Positions 18,538 through 27,376 of a DNA stretch of 64,000 nt are shown here, one piece after another. The translations under genes were made by a program, and so were the position numbers. The notes under the pieces are model-generated. The model ran no database searches. It saw nothing but the letters and a program-made list of their open reading frames with translations, and was not told the origin of the DNA. Each line of letters starts with the position of its first letter. The stretch's first letter is position 1. The DNA is from Sphingobacterium sp. (GTDB lineage Bacteria > Bacteroidota > Bacteroidia > Sphingobacteriales > Sphingobacteriaceae), in assembly GCA_029239355.1 (NCBI GenBank), contig JAQZAZ010000006.1:62001-126000 (forward strand), read 5' to 3'.

Positions 18538-19002
18538 TCGGTTTAGTTTTAATCAGGTTTATTTTACACAACGCAGCATGGAATAAAGCCCAAAATCGAT
18601 ACTATTTTCTGCTGAATCGCGTTTCGTTTTATTCGCTTAAGATTTAAAGCTGTAATTTAAAACTTTTCCGCCCATTTAAAACGAAAATAACACAAATAAT
18701 ACAGAAATAACAAAAGCTAAAACGTTAATTCAAAATCAGACCATGAATTCCTTAAAAAAGCGCAACAAGCTGATGAAAACACTGACCACGACGCATATGT
18801 TTAATATTGAATTTAAGGGCTAGGGATGCTTAATCTGTCGTCTTGATGGACTAATGTAGTGAACACAAACTTATACTGAAAAAACAATATTGATCTCGTG
18901 TATGAGCTCTACCGGTACAAATATTGAGCTAGCTGGAATTCATAGTCGTGTGGATAATTAGCAAAATAATTATATCTTTAATACTCCAAATTTTTAAATT
19001 TT
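18538..19002. other. Intergenic region with three ATTTAAArC repeats
   Basis: About 465 bp between divergent GH2 (-) and carbonic anhydrase (+). ATTTAAAGC at 18642, and ATTTAAAAC at 18655 and 18674, are spaced 13 and 19 bp apart and could bind a regulator of the GH2 gene; this is weak evidence in AT-rich DNA. No gene is supported. Confidence 0.35.
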
Positions 19003-19638
19003 ATGAAGGCACATACGTACGAAACACAATCAACTATTACTCCTCAAAAAGCATTAGACTTCTTAAAAGAAGGCAATCAACGCTTTGTCAATAATCTAAA
19101 GGCAAACCGAGATCTTCTCGAACAGGTAAATGCTACCCGCGAAGGTCAGTGGCCATTTGCCGTAGTATTAAGCTGTATAGATAGCCGCACTTCTGCTGAA
19201 CTTATATTTGACCAAGGGCTGGGTGATATTTTCAGTATCAGGATTGCCGGAAATTTTGTCAATCAGGATATTCTTGGTTCAATGGAGTTTGGTTGCAACG
19301 TCGCTGGCTCCAAACTCATTGTCGTATTAGGCCACACCAAATGCGGTGCATTGAAAGGAGGATTAGATGCTGCACAAATCGAAGGAATGGGAATGGACAA
19401 CTTGAACCATTTAATTAGCCATTTTGATCCCATTATCAATGAAGTAATAGATGGAAACGAAGAACGCTCCTCGAAAAATAGTGTATTGCTGGAAAAATTA
19501 AATCAACAGAATATTAAACACGCTATTAAAGATATTCGCAAGCAAAGTTCAACACTTCGGAAGCTTGAAGAAGAAGGTAAGATTAAGATCGTTGGTGCAA
19601 ATTATGATGTCGAAACAGGCAGCGTAAATTGGTTGTAA
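19003..19638 (+). CDS. Beta-class carbonic anhydrase
   Basis: 211 residues, no signal peptide. The zinc ligands of the beta class are all present: Cys58 in LSCIDSRTS with the Asp60-Arg62 dyad, and His111/Cys114 in LGHTKCGALKG. The enzyme interconverts CO2 and bicarbonate in the cytoplasm, supplying bicarbonate for carboxylations. The gene is monocistronic: it has its own upstream region and a strong terminator downstream. Confidence 0.95.
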   Translation: MKAHTYETQSTITPQKALDFLKEGNQRFVNNLKANRDLLEQVNATREGQWPFAVVLSCIDSRTSAELIFDQGLGDIFSIRIAGNFVNQDILGSMEFGCNVAGSKLIVVLGHTKCGALKGGLDAAQIEGMGMDNLNHLISHFDPIINEVIDGNEERSSKNSVLLEKLNQQNIKHAIKDIRKQSSTLRKLEEEGKIKIVGANYDVETGSVNWL

Positions 19639-19745
19639 AGTTATTTCAGAAAATGCTATTAACGCCGTTGACTATAAAATCTGATGATTCGTTCAAAGAT
19701 AACCTACGTCACGGAATAAGTATGATCATGCTAAAAATATAAAAA

Positions 19746-19783
19746 AAGCCGCTTGGTAAGTATCCGAGCGGCTTCAATTTTTA
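19746..19783 (+). terminator. Intrinsic terminator
   Basis: AAGCCGCTTGG / CCGAGCGGCTT (11 bp with one G-T pair, 7-nt loop), with an A-run before and CAATTTTTATTT after. It closes the carbonic anhydrase transcript and could also serve the convergent hxlR gene. Confidence 0.85.
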
Positions 19784-19891
19784 TTTAAAAGTATTGAAGC
19801 AGTTGGGTTTCGTACCAATAATTCACAAGCTTTACTAGGCTAAAGGTATAAGTTTCAAAAAAAGTCTTCCAAGGAAATAAATAGAGATAAC

Positions 19892-20269
19892 TCAAAACAC
19901 TTCTTCCCGAATATTTTTTTTGTGCATTTTTCCCCAATCCGAAAGTGCCACAATAACATTTTTTAGCGTTCTGCTGTAATCGGTAGAAATATATTCTACT
20001 ACCACAGGTGTTTGATCAGCATGTACTACTCTTTTCACAAAACCATTCAGTTCAAGGTCTTTCAATTCGTTAGAGAGCACTCGCGCCGAAATTCCCCGAA
20101 TATTTCTCTGAAGCTCATTAAATCTGATATTTCCACTTTCCTGTAGAACAATAATAATCTTTAATTTCCATTTCCCGCCGATAACATAAATTGCATCTTC
20201 GACAGAGGAGAGATTTTCGGAACATCTTTCAGCCGTTATAGGCTCTTCTAAATCCATTGTATTTTCCAT
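19892..20269 (-). CDS. HxlR family winged-helix regulator
   Basis: 125 residues from MENTMDLEEP at 20269. The ORF-track start at 20347 is unlikely, because its extra codons read through the operator repeats. The HxlR signature is present: CSENLSSVEDAIYVIGGKWKLKIIIVLQ, then RFNELQRNIRGISARVLSNELKDLELNGFVKR. These factors sense redox or electrophiles, often through a cysteine. The only cysteine here is the Cys near residue 14 (AERCSEN), in the usual sensing position. It is divergent from the azoreductase gene, its probable target. Confidence 0.88.
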   Translation of the reverse strand: MENTMDLEEPITAERCSENLSSVEDAIYVIGGKWKLKIIIVLQESGNIRFNELQRNIRGISARVLSNELKDLELNGFVKRVVHADQTPVVVEYISTDYSRTLKNVIVALSDWGKMHKKNIREEVF

Positions 20270-20286
20270 GAGATTCGACTTCAAAC

Positions 20287-20326
20287 TAACCAAAAGGTTA
20301 CTACTAACCTTTTGATTACTACTAAC
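20287..20326. promoter_or_regulatory. HxlR operator: nested inverted and direct repeats
   Basis: Between hxlR and the azoreductase gene: a perfect 9-bp inverted repeat AAAAGGTTA-ctac-TAACCTTTT (20292-20313), preceded by TAACC-aaaa-GGTTA (20287-20300), and a direct repeat TTACTACTAAC at 20298 and 20316 (18 bp apart). The symmetry and position just upstream of both genes make this the likely binding site of the HxlR dimer, with two sites in tandem. Confidence 0.75.
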
Positions 20327-20346
20327 TTTTAATAAGCGAATATACA

Positions 20347-20354
20347 TAATTTTG
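20347..20354 (+). promoter_or_regulatory. Bacteroidota -7 promoter box for the azoreductase gene
   Basis: TAATTTTG fits the TAnnTTTG -7 consensus of the phylum and lies 26 bp before the ATG, immediately downstream of the HxlR repeats, so a bound repressor would cover the -33 region. No clear TTG -33 box was found at the right distance. Confidence 0.45.
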
Positions 20355-20379
20355 CTAAAGAAATTTTAATAAAGAAAAA

Positions 20380-20982
20380 ATGAAAAATATACTTCACATT
20401 ATTTCAAGTCCAAGAGCAGAGGCTTCTGCAAGTAGAAAGCTAGGAAATGCTGTTATTCAAAAAATTCGGGAAAAGTATTCCGATAGCAGTGTAAAAGAAC
20501 GTGATCTTACAAAAAGTAAAGTTCCACTTTTGGAAGAGGTACATATAAATACCTTTTTTACACCTGCTGAAAATCATTCTGAGGAACAACAATCAATCAG
20601 CAAATATTCGGAAGATCTGATTTCCGAATTAAAGGAAGCTGATATTATCGTTATTGATTCTCCAATGTATAATTTTTCAGTTCCTGCGACTCTGAGAGCC
20701 TATTTCGATTTTACGTCAAGAGCGGGATATACCTTTAAATATGATGAAAATGGACCAAAAGGCTTGCTAAGCGACAAGAAACTATATGTCGCTTTTACTT
20801 CTGGAAATATCTATTCAGAAGGACCATATCAGCTATACGATTCTAATATTCCTTACATCAAAAATATCTTTGGGTTTTATGGTATTTCAGACATCAGTGT
20901 TTTCCGCGCTGAAGGGCTTTCAATCCCCGGAATTATGGAAACATCATTGGAAAAAGCAATCAACAATATCGCCATTGATTAA
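20380..20982 (+). CDS. azoR: FMN-dependent NADH:quinone/azoreductase
   Basis: 200 residues, flavodoxin-like fold. FMN-binding segments are visible: SPRAEASASRKLG after strand 1, and SPMYNFSVPATLRAYFD, the family's conserved 'P.YNF..P..LK..fD' block; FTSGNIYSEGP fits the third flavin loop. The enzyme reduces quinones and azo dyes by two-electron transfer from NAD(P)H, a common electrophile defence. The divergent HxlR regulator and operator suggest induction by quinones or diamide-like compounds, as in B. subtilis YodB/AzoR1. It ends at a strong terminator. Confidence 0.9.
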   Translation: MKNILHIISSPRAEASASRKLGNAVIQKIREKYSDSSVKERDLTKSKVPLLEEVHINTFFTPAENHSEEQQSISKYSEDLISELKEADIIVIDSPMYNFSVPATLRAYFDFTSRAGYTFKYDENGPKGLLSDKKLYVAFTSGNIYSEGPYQLYDSNIPYIKNIFGFYGISDISVFRAEGLSIPGIMETSLEKAINNIAID

Positions 20983-21004
20983 TACAATGATTTGATATAA
21001 AATT

Positions 21005-21039
21005 AATCCTTGTCATTCAAAATTTGACAAGGATTTTTT
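21005..21039 (+). terminator. Intrinsic terminator after azoR
   Basis: A perfect 11-bp stem AATCCTTGTCA / TGACAAGGATT with a 9-nt loop and a following T-run (TTTTTT). Confidence 0.9.
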
Positions 21040-21192
21040 ATATACCAGAGCCAGCTCACTAAAATTCCTGATGTTTCAACGGATTATGCTCTCTAGGAAG
21101 GAGCCGTTAAATTCATCCCTTAAATTATAAACTTCATCGGAAAACAGAAGCTATTCTAAAAAAATATTACATGGAAACTTTATTTTTGAAGA

Positions 21193-22218
21193 ATGGTTCA
21201 AATAAAAAAAATAAATGTAAAAAGACTCGTTATCTTTTTCTTCTCAACACTGATATATGCTTTGTGCCAAATGCTTTTCAGCATTATTTTAATGAAAGAA
21301 GATTTATGGAATAATTTCCATAAACAATTATCGGCTCATTATGTGGTAATCTTTGCGATGTGTATAGCAGATTACCGTTTATTGTTGATTTTGAACAAAT
21401 ATCTGCCTTATTCCAAAAATATATTTTTGCGCATTGTGGCAGACATTTTAGGTATAACCTTAATATGCCTGATATTACTATGGATATTCAATTTTTTGAT
21501 ATACGATGTATTTCTTGTTCCTAGGGACGGATTACCTCCTTTGTCCGTTAAATTCGCCTTTGCGATGGCCGCAAATATCCCTATTTTGTTGGTATTCGAA
21601 TTAATTCATTACTTCCAGTCCGAGCAAAAAGCCATCGCGGATTCCGAGAAAGTCAAACGTCAAGTTCTACTGTTCCAACATGAAACGTTAAGGTCACAGA
21701 TAAATCCTCATTTTCTGTTTAATTCCCTAAATGTACTGTCTTCACTGATATATATAAATCAGGAAAATGCCAATAAGTTTACCAAAGCGCTATCTAAAAC
21801 GTATCGATATGTATTATCTCTTACGCAGCAGCCGGTGGTGTCTATTGCGGAAGAATTGCTCGCTTTGGATTCCTATATATTCCTTATGAGAATGAGGTTT
21901 GAAAATGCTTTTACTTTTACAGTAAATAAAATAGTGTTCAGTGAACAAAACAAAATTATACCGCTTACTCTTCAACTATTGATAGAGAATGCATTCAAGC
22001 ACAATATCGCTACCGAAGAGTCAACATTGAATATTACAATTAATATTGATAAAGATTATATTACGGTCGAAAACAATATCCAGCCATCAGGCAGTACTGA
22101 CAAAGGCGGGATCGGATTAAGATATATTACCAAACAATATAAAATCCATGCTAAAGAAGTAAAGGTAGATCATACCGAACACATGTTTATTGTAAAAATC
22201 CCTTATATACATTCATGA
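21193..22218 (+). CDS. LytS/YehU-type sensor histidine kinase
   Basis: 341 residues: four hydrophobic helices (about 12-34, 46-62, 80-104 and 120-140), a coiled linker, then a His_kinase domain with the phospho-acceptor His173 in INPHFLFNSLN and an HATPase part (LIENAFKHN, GGIGLRYI). It has no extracellular domain of note, so it may sense a membrane or small-molecule signal. Its stop overlaps the start of the LytTR regulator (ATGA). A TATTTTTG box ends only 5 bp before the ATG, which would give an almost leaderless message. Confidence 0.9.
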   Translation: MVQIKKINVKRLVIFFFSTLIYALCQMLFSIILMKEDLWNNFHKQLSAHYVVIFAMCIADYRLLLILNKYLPYSKNIFLRIVADILGITLICLILLWIFNFLIYDVFLVPRDGLPPLSVKFAFAMAANIPILLVFELIHYFQSEQKAIADSEKVKRQVLLFQHETLRSQINPHFLFNSLNVLSSLIYINQENANKFTKALSKTYRYVLSLTQQPVVSIAEELLALDSYIFLMRMRFENAFTFTVNKIVFSEQNKIIPLTLQLLIENAFKHNIATEESTLNITINIDKDYITVENNIQPSGSTDKGGIGLRYITKQYKIHAKEVKVDHTEHMFIVKIPYIHS

Positions 22219-22970
22219 ATTACCTGATAGTAGAAGATGAGCGTTTTGCATACGAGGAACTGAGACGTATGATGATAAAATTACGTCCAGATTATATCTT
22301 GGAAAAGCAAACGAAAACGGTGGTAGATACCATCGGATTTCTCAAAGAATCTAATGTTGATTTGATTCTTATGGATATCCGCCTCGCAGACGGCAACTGC
22401 TTCGAAATATTTAACCACATAGAAATTATTATACCTGTTATATTTACGACAGCTTATGATGAACATGCCATCAAAGCGTTTAAACTTAACAGTATCGATT
22501 ACTTATTAAAACCATTTGATGAGAATGAATTAGAGGCTGCATTAACCAAATTTGAGAACATTTTTCATAACTCCCCTTATAAAAACAATACGAAGAATTT
22601 TGAGCAGCTGCTATCATTTAAAACCAAAAATCGTTTCCTAATATCCAAAGGGGAAAACTATCATTATATCGAAACCAAGGATATTGCTCACTTCTATAGT
22701 GAAGATGGGGTCGTATTCCTGCATACTTTCAACGATAGACGATATATCATTAATTATACATTAGACCAATTGGAGCAGCAGGTTGATAGCCGTTTGTTTT
22801 TCCGTGTATCACGTAATTGCATAGGGAATGTAAAAGCCATTGAAAATGTCGCAAAATACTTTAACAGCCGACTGAAACTTTCCTTTTCACCGGAATGCCC
22901 ACATGAGGTTTTGGTGAGCCGTGTACGTGTACCGGACTTTCTTAAATGGATGGATGGCATCCTGCAATAA
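22215..22970 (+). CDS. LytTR family response regulator
   Basis: 251 residues. The receiver domain (1-120) has acidic residues Glu7-Asp8, phospho-acceptor Asp54 (LILMDIRLADG), and Lys in YLLKPFDE; the LytTR DNA-binding domain (~145-250) shows NRFLISKGENYHYIETKDI and FFRVSRNCIGNVKAI. It is the cognate partner of the kinase by translational overlap. Likely targets are the beta-barrel gene 140 bp downstream and perhaps the envelope operon after it. Confidence 0.92.
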   Translation: MNYLIVEDERFAYEELRRMMIKLRPDYILEKQTKTVVDTIGFLKESNVDLILMDIRLADGNCFEIFNHIEIIIPVIFTTAYDEHAIKAFKLNSIDYLLKPFDENELEAALTKFENIFHNSPYKNNTKNFEQLLSFKTKNRFLISKGENYHYIETKDIAHFYSEDGVVFLHTFNDRRYIINYTLDQLEQQVDSRLFFRVSRNCIGNVKAIENVAKYFNSRLKLSFSPECPHEVLVSRVRVPDFLKWMDGILQ

Positions 22971-23109
22971 CTTGTTGCAGAAAAATCTATCCTTCGGATA
23001 TTGCATTTCATTTATTGGATTCTAAAGCCTATCGTTTACACATTCCATACATGCACCGTTCATCGTTCTTTTGTTCAGAATTAAAAAACAACTTCAAAAC
23101 TTTAGAACA

Positions 23110-23730
23110 ATGAAAAAGAACGTATTTACATTTTTTCTCGGATTAGGCGCATTGATTTTCTCCGCTCAATTATCAGCACAAGACAACCCTGTATCAATCG
23201 GTTTCAAAGCCGGAACAAGCCTTTCCAAATATCGGCTGAGTGGTAATATGGAAGGATTCAACAGTAAAATGAACATAGGCGGTTCGGTCGGCGGTTTCAT
23301 TAAATATGATCTAAGTCCAAATTTTGCACTGCAATCGGGTGTCGATCTGTATTACAGAACCTCTAAGCTGGAGACTATAACAGATAAAACATCTAATAAA
23401 ATTAAATCTTTGGGCGTGGAAATTCCACTATACGGAATTGTACAGGGTGAAATAGGGAGCGGAAAAGCCTTTATAGGAGCTGGTCCGTATATCGGCTATG
23501 GAATCATAACGAAGTCTGATGGTGTCAGCCTATTCAAAAATAGCAGCACAATAAACAGACCAGCTATGAACCGCTTTGATTACGGTGTGGGTGCTATTAT
23601 CGGTTATGACTTTGATAAAAATTGGCAAATAAATGCAAGTTATCAATTCGGGCTGTCAGATTTGCAGAAAGCCAAAGGAGGCGCGATGAAAAACAATGGT
23701 GCATCCCTCGGATTAGCCTATAAATTTTAA
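23110..23730 (+). CDS. Outer-membrane beta-barrel protein (porin family, OMP_b-brl type)
   Basis: 206 residues from MKKNVFTF at 23110; the ORF-track start 13 codons upstream lacks a signal. The signal peptide ends LSAQ. The mature protein alternates hydrophobic residues in strands (VSIGFKAGTSLSKYRL, FALQSGVDLYYR, KAFIGAGPYIGYG, WQINASYQFGLSDL) and ends with the barrel-assembly signal LAYKF (terminal Phe). It is an eight-strand, PorT-like small barrel. It directly follows the two-component genes, so it is a plausible target. Confidence 0.8.
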   Translation: MKKNVFTFFLGLGALIFSAQLSAQDNPVSIGFKAGTSLSKYRLSGNMEGFNSKMNIGGSVGGFIKYDLSPNFALQSGVDLYYRTSKLETITDKTSNKIKSLGVEIPLYGIVQGEIGSGKAFIGAGPYIGYGIITKSDGVSLFKNSSTINRPAMNRFDYGVGAIIGYDFDKNWQINASYQFGLSDLQKAKGGAMKNNGASLGLAYKF

Positions 23731-23973
23731 GAATCAGAAATCTACCAGAAACAGATTACGTACCGAGATTCAGAAGCATACCAAACGCATGATACCTGAT
23801 GCCCGGTGCGTAATAGCTGCTTACAATGGTGCACTTAAGAATTTATTCCATTCTTTCTATACGCAGTTTCATCCTGTAGATTCTGAAATCCATGGTTAAT
23901 AGCTTTCAGTATTACCTATTTCATCATTCTTTTGTTCGAAAGACAAAGCAAGTATAAATATAATTTTAAAATC

Positions 23974-24900
23974 GTGAAGTCAATAATATTATTCTTACCA
24001 ACATTAGTTATGTTGGTAGCGCTAGAATCAAACGCACAGCAGGTGTCCTTCAGGACAGAGTACATTGGAAATTCGGGCTACTATTATTTACCTCCTGGCG
24101 AGAAACCGAGAGAAAAAATTGGTAATGCAAAGGGCTCAGCCATGGTCTATCAGGGAATGTTCAGTATGCCCTTATCCATGAAATTGAATGAGAACAATCG
24201 CCCGACAGCTTGGGGAATTGGTTTTGGAGGTGCATATGTCTCTTTGAAAAACCGAAACTTTTCGCAACCCATGGTGTCTGAAATTATGAATTTACAATTG
24301 GGCGTTTATCATTTACGTCCCTTAAACGACAGGTGGTCTATGCGGGCAAGTGCAGGAATGGGCATTTTTTCTCCTACTACCGATTTTTCCAAAATTACTT
24401 TTAAAAATGTGCTCGCAAGTGGCGGCCTTGTTTTTATCCGTCATCTGAATCCGAATCTGGATATTGGCGGAGGTGCGGCAATCAATAGTTCTCTGGGTTA
24501 TCCTATGATATTCCCCGCAGTTTATGTTAAATGGAAGCTCCAGGGGAAATACGATGTAAATGTTGAAGTGATCGAGGGACTCGAGTTATCCGCAGGTTAT
24601 CAGTTCAACGAGAAACTCAGACTGTCATATGCACTTGAGATGAATGGGCAGGTTGCCCTTCTGCAAAAGGACGGTAAAGATGTGATATTTTCCCATCAAT
24701 ATATTGTTACTGGATTCCGCCCTGAAGTAAAAGTTGGGACGAAAGGGGTAACACTTACGGGGATGGCAGGCCTAAACCTGTACCGCCCCGCTACTTACAG
24801 CGACAGAACTTTGAAAGGGGTATTTGCAGGTGATAATGACTATCATTTTTCGGTCTCTCCCTATGCGTCCATTGGTTTAAAAATAAATTTTAACCAATGA
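23974..24900 (+). CDS. DUF6268-like outer-membrane beta-barrel protein
   Basis: About 308 residues from a GTG at 23974, which gives a clean signal (KSIILFLPTLVMLVALESNAQ); the ORF-track Met 14 codons upstream is possible. The mature part is barrel-like throughout, with repeated amphipathic strands (WGIGFGGAYVSL, LQLGVYHL, MRASAGMGIF, YVKWKL, ELSAGYQF) and a C-terminal SIGLKINFNQ. It resembles the DUF6268 family of Bacteroidota. Its stop codon overlaps the start of the acyltransferase gene (ATGA), so both are translated together. Confidence 0.7.
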   Translation: MKSIILFLPTLVMLVALESNAQQVSFRTEYIGNSGYYYLPPGEKPREKIGNAKGSAMVYQGMFSMPLSMKLNENNRPTAWGIGFGGAYVSLKNRNFSQPMVSEIMNLQLGVYHLRPLNDRWSMRASAGMGIFSPTTDFSKITFKNVLASGGLVFIRHLNPNLDIGGGAAINSSLGYPMIFPAVYVKWKLQGKYDVNVEVIEGLELSAGYQFNEKLRLSYALEMNGQVALLQKDGKDVIFSHQYIVTGFRPEVKVGTKGVTLTGMAGLNLYRPATYSDRTLKGVFAGDNDYHFSVSPYASIGLKINFNQ

Positions 24901-25772
24901 AAATGAAGCAAGCCTTACAGACTGTTGCATATAGAGGTATTTATATAGTTATCTATGCCATGAGTTTGCTGCCAATCGGATTTCTATATGCAATAGCTTC
25001 TTTTACTTTTTTCATTGTTTATCACTTCATTGGGTATAGAAAAGCGGTAGCACTCCAAAATATTGCACGTTCATTTCCCGAAAAACGATATGGAGAAGTG
25101 CACGCTATCGCAAAAAAGTTTTATGCTTGCTTTTTCTCCTATTTTGCTGAAATTATAAAAAGTATATCTGCTCCAGCAAAGGAGCTTGATCAAAAAATAA
25201 CATTTGAGAATCTAGCGTTAGTAGATCAGTATATAAACTCGGACCGAAACGTTATAGCCTGTTTAGGGCATTGTGGCAATTGGGAAATATTAAATTTCAT
25301 GCCATACAAAATACACCGGCAAATCTACGCCATTTACAGACCCCTTAGGTCTGTAACGATGGACAGATTGATGATTAAACTAAGGTCACGTTTTGGTGTG
25401 AAGCTAGTAGCTGATCACAAAGTAGTGCGCCATATTCTATCCAAAACCTCAGACCCAGCTGTTTATCTTTTTCTTGCAGACCAAAGTCCGCGTACAAAAG
25501 ATGAAAATTATAAATTTACCTTTTTGAATCAGCAAACATATTTTTTTTCAGGTCTGGAGAAATTGGCTCGCAAAGGGTGTACGTCAGTTATCTATCTGCA
25601 TATTACACAGCTATCAAAAGGAAACTACAAAATTGCTTGCATTCCGATATGCTCTCATGCAGAACTTACGGCAGAAGGCGAAATAACCCAAAAGTACATC
25701 GATCTACTAACAGAAAATATTAGGGAAGAACCGTACGGTTGGCTGTGGACACATAAGCGGTGGAAACGATGA
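24897..25772 (+). CDS. Lipid A biosynthesis acyltransferase (LpxL/HtrB family)
   Basis: 291 residues: an N-terminal membrane helix (~18-45), then the acyltransferase core with the catalytic HX4E motif at His125-Glu130 (LGHCGNWE), a second conserved block IYRPLRS, and FLADQSPR. The C-terminus 'EEPYGWLWTHKRWK' is the family signature. It transfers an acyl chain from acyl-ACP to a lipid at the inner membrane, for lipid A or, in this phylum, possibly ornithine/glycine lipids. It is translationally coupled to the barrel gene upstream; two unknown genes follow in the same direction. Confidence 0.9.
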   Translation: MKMKQALQTVAYRGIYIVIYAMSLLPIGFLYAIASFTFFIVYHFIGYRKAVALQNIARSFPEKRYGEVHAIAKKFYACFFSYFAEIIKSISAPAKELDQKITFENLALVDQYINSDRNVIACLGHCGNWEILNFMPYKIHRQIYAIYRPLRSVTMDRLMIKLRSRFGVKLVADHKVVRHILSKTSDPAVYLFLADQSPRTKDENYKFTFLNQQTYFFSGLEKLARKGCTSVIYLHITQLSKGNYKIACIPICSHAELTAEGEITQKYIDLLTENIREEPYGWLWTHKRWKR

Positions 25773-25842
25773 CAGTTTTTCTTAAAACAGTGTTCGAGGA
25801 CTGACTTTAAAATGTGGTATGTAGTTTTAAAAATATCTGAAA

Positions 25843-26229
25843 ATGAAATATTTATTGATTAATGATAAAAATCAGCAAGAACAAGCTTTAATCGACGATA
25901 TTGCAGAGTTTTTATGGAACAATGGAAATGAGATATATGTTCGGGCCGATTTGGTTAAAAATGAGGATTATCGAGTTATTAAAAGTCAATATGATTGTAT
26001 AGTGTACTTAATTTGTAGGGATGATTCGATAGGATCTTTTTTCCCTGATGCAAATACTGTAGCGAGAAACAGCCTTAATAAAAAATTTGTACTGATTTTC
26101 TCCATTAACGGTGTATACTGCAATGCCATTCCCTTTCCGCATAAAATTTTTCATTTTGACGGGTTGAACCAACACGAGCTGACACGCTTTTTCCTTTGGT
26201 GTGAAAACTTAAAACTATTTATCAAATAG
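25843..26229 (+). CDS. Small alpha/beta protein of unknown function
   Basis: 128 residues, no signal or membrane helix. The strand-helix alternation (KYLLINDKN; EIYVRADL; YDCIVYLICRDDS; KFVLIFSING; KIFHFDG; ELTRFFLWCE) suggests a Rossmann- or TIR-like three-layer fold, but no catalytic signature is evident and no family is recognised. It lies 70 bp after the acyltransferase and 61 bp before the DUF6695-like gene, so it probably belongs to their operon. Confidence 0.55.
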   Translation: MKYLLINDKNQQEQALIDDIAEFLWNNGNEIYVRADLVKNEDYRVIKSQYDCIVYLICRDDSIGSFFPDANTVARNSLNKKFVLIFSINGVYCNAIPFPHKIFHFDGLNQHELTRFFLWCENLKLFIK

Positions 26230-26290
26230 TGACTGAGCACAACTTACCAAAATTCCTATTACCCTAAACTCAAATTTTAAGATAAGTTCC

Positions 26291-27376
26291 ATGTACTCAA
26301 ATATAACCTACAACGATATAGCCATTATTTTAACATGGCCAAATGCAACAATTCGTGGAGACGAAAAATGGATGATGTTTTTTAAGAAAATTGGCATTGT
26401 AAAGAATTTAAATTTTAAAGTCGGTCACACAGGTATCGTTTTAATTAAACGGGAAACCGGTGAAATGCTTTATTATGACTTTGGACGTTATATTACACCT
26501 CGGGGATACGGACGTGCGCGATCCAAATTTTCTGACCCTCACTTAGACATCGATCTAAAGGTAACGTTTGAAAACGAACACATTGCTAACCTTGAAGAAA
26601 TTGTCGAACAGTTTGAAGCATTGAAATCTGTCTTTAATGGATCTGGTATTCTTTACTTCTCTATCGCTCGTGACATAAACTTTATGCTCGCCAAAACTTA
26701 TGGTGACGACTGTGTGCGTCAAGGGAGCTACCCATATGGTGCAATATCACATAGTAATAATAATTGTTCACGCTTTATTGCCCGTATGCTGAGACGCGCG
26801 TCTATACGATACAATTGGAGTCACGGCATCAATTTTCCTGAAACAATTAAAGCAAGCCCAATTAGCAATGTGGTTAATGTAGCGCCTGACCGGATGATAT
26901 ATTCTTATTCAGAGGAGCAAGGTTTAAAACGTTTTAAAATGAATCGTTTGCAATCCCTAGGATTTCTATTGAAGAATCTGGGAGATAGTGTAAAACTAAA
27001 AAAAGCAAAGTTTCTGCCCAATGATAAAAGTATTGGCTCAATGAGCTTTTTTTATAAACCTACTACTTTACCTCATGATGCGCAATATCTCGGCGGTGTG
27101 GGTGACGGGGCTTGGTTTTGTATACGACCCGCATACAAGGATAAATTCGTCATCAAAAGGTTTACCTCAAATGGGGAATTGGAGTACGCCGTATTAGGTG
27201 AAATAAGCCAACCGATCGAACTATCACAACCGTTTGAAATTTCGTATGATAGCAACCTACTTTTTACTCATGTCAAGCAAAGCGGGTGTAAAATTCGTAT
27301 TAATCACGTACAACGGCTTCCTATAGAACGTTTGTCTAGGCTAAAAGAATTTATTCTTAAAAAGGTCGGAGGGTGA
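26291..27376 (+). CDS. DUF6695-like protein, putative permuted papain-fold (YiiX/LRAT-type) domain
   Basis: 361 residues. The first ~200 carry KVGHTGIVLI, then LYYDFGRYITPRGYGRARSKFSDP, and later NNCSRFIARML. A His in 'GH.GIV' preceding a Cys in 'NCSrf' is the order of permuted NlpC/P60 (YiiX/YaeF/LRAT) enzymes, so His42 and the Cys near residue 156 are candidate catalytic residues. The family looks like DUF6695, which has no known activity. The C-terminal ~150 residues have beta-rich repeats, perhaps a binding domain. No signal peptide is seen. Confidence 0.6.
   Translation: MYSNITYNDIAIILTWPNATIRGDEKWMMFFKKIGIVKNLNFKVGHTGIVLIKRETGEMLYYDFGRYITPRGYGRARSKFSDPHLDIDLKVTFENEHIANLEEIVEQFEALKSVFNGSGILYFSIARDINFMLAKTYGDDCVRQGSYPYGAISHSNNNCSRFIARMLRRASIRYNWSHGINFPETIKASPISNVVNVAPDRMIYSYSEEQGLKRFKMNRLQSLGFLLKNLGDSVKLKKAKFLPNDKSIGSMSFFYKPTTLPHDAQYLGGVGDGAWFCIRPAYKDKFVIKRFTSNGELEYAVLGEISQPIELSQPFEISYDSNLLFTHVKQSGCKIRINHVQRLPIERLSRLKEFILKKVGG

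Noticed and set aside
18642-18682. ATTTAAArC repeats as a definite GH2 operator
   Set aside because: Spacing is irregular (13 and 19 bp) and the motif is common in AT-rich DNA; mentioned only as a possibility.
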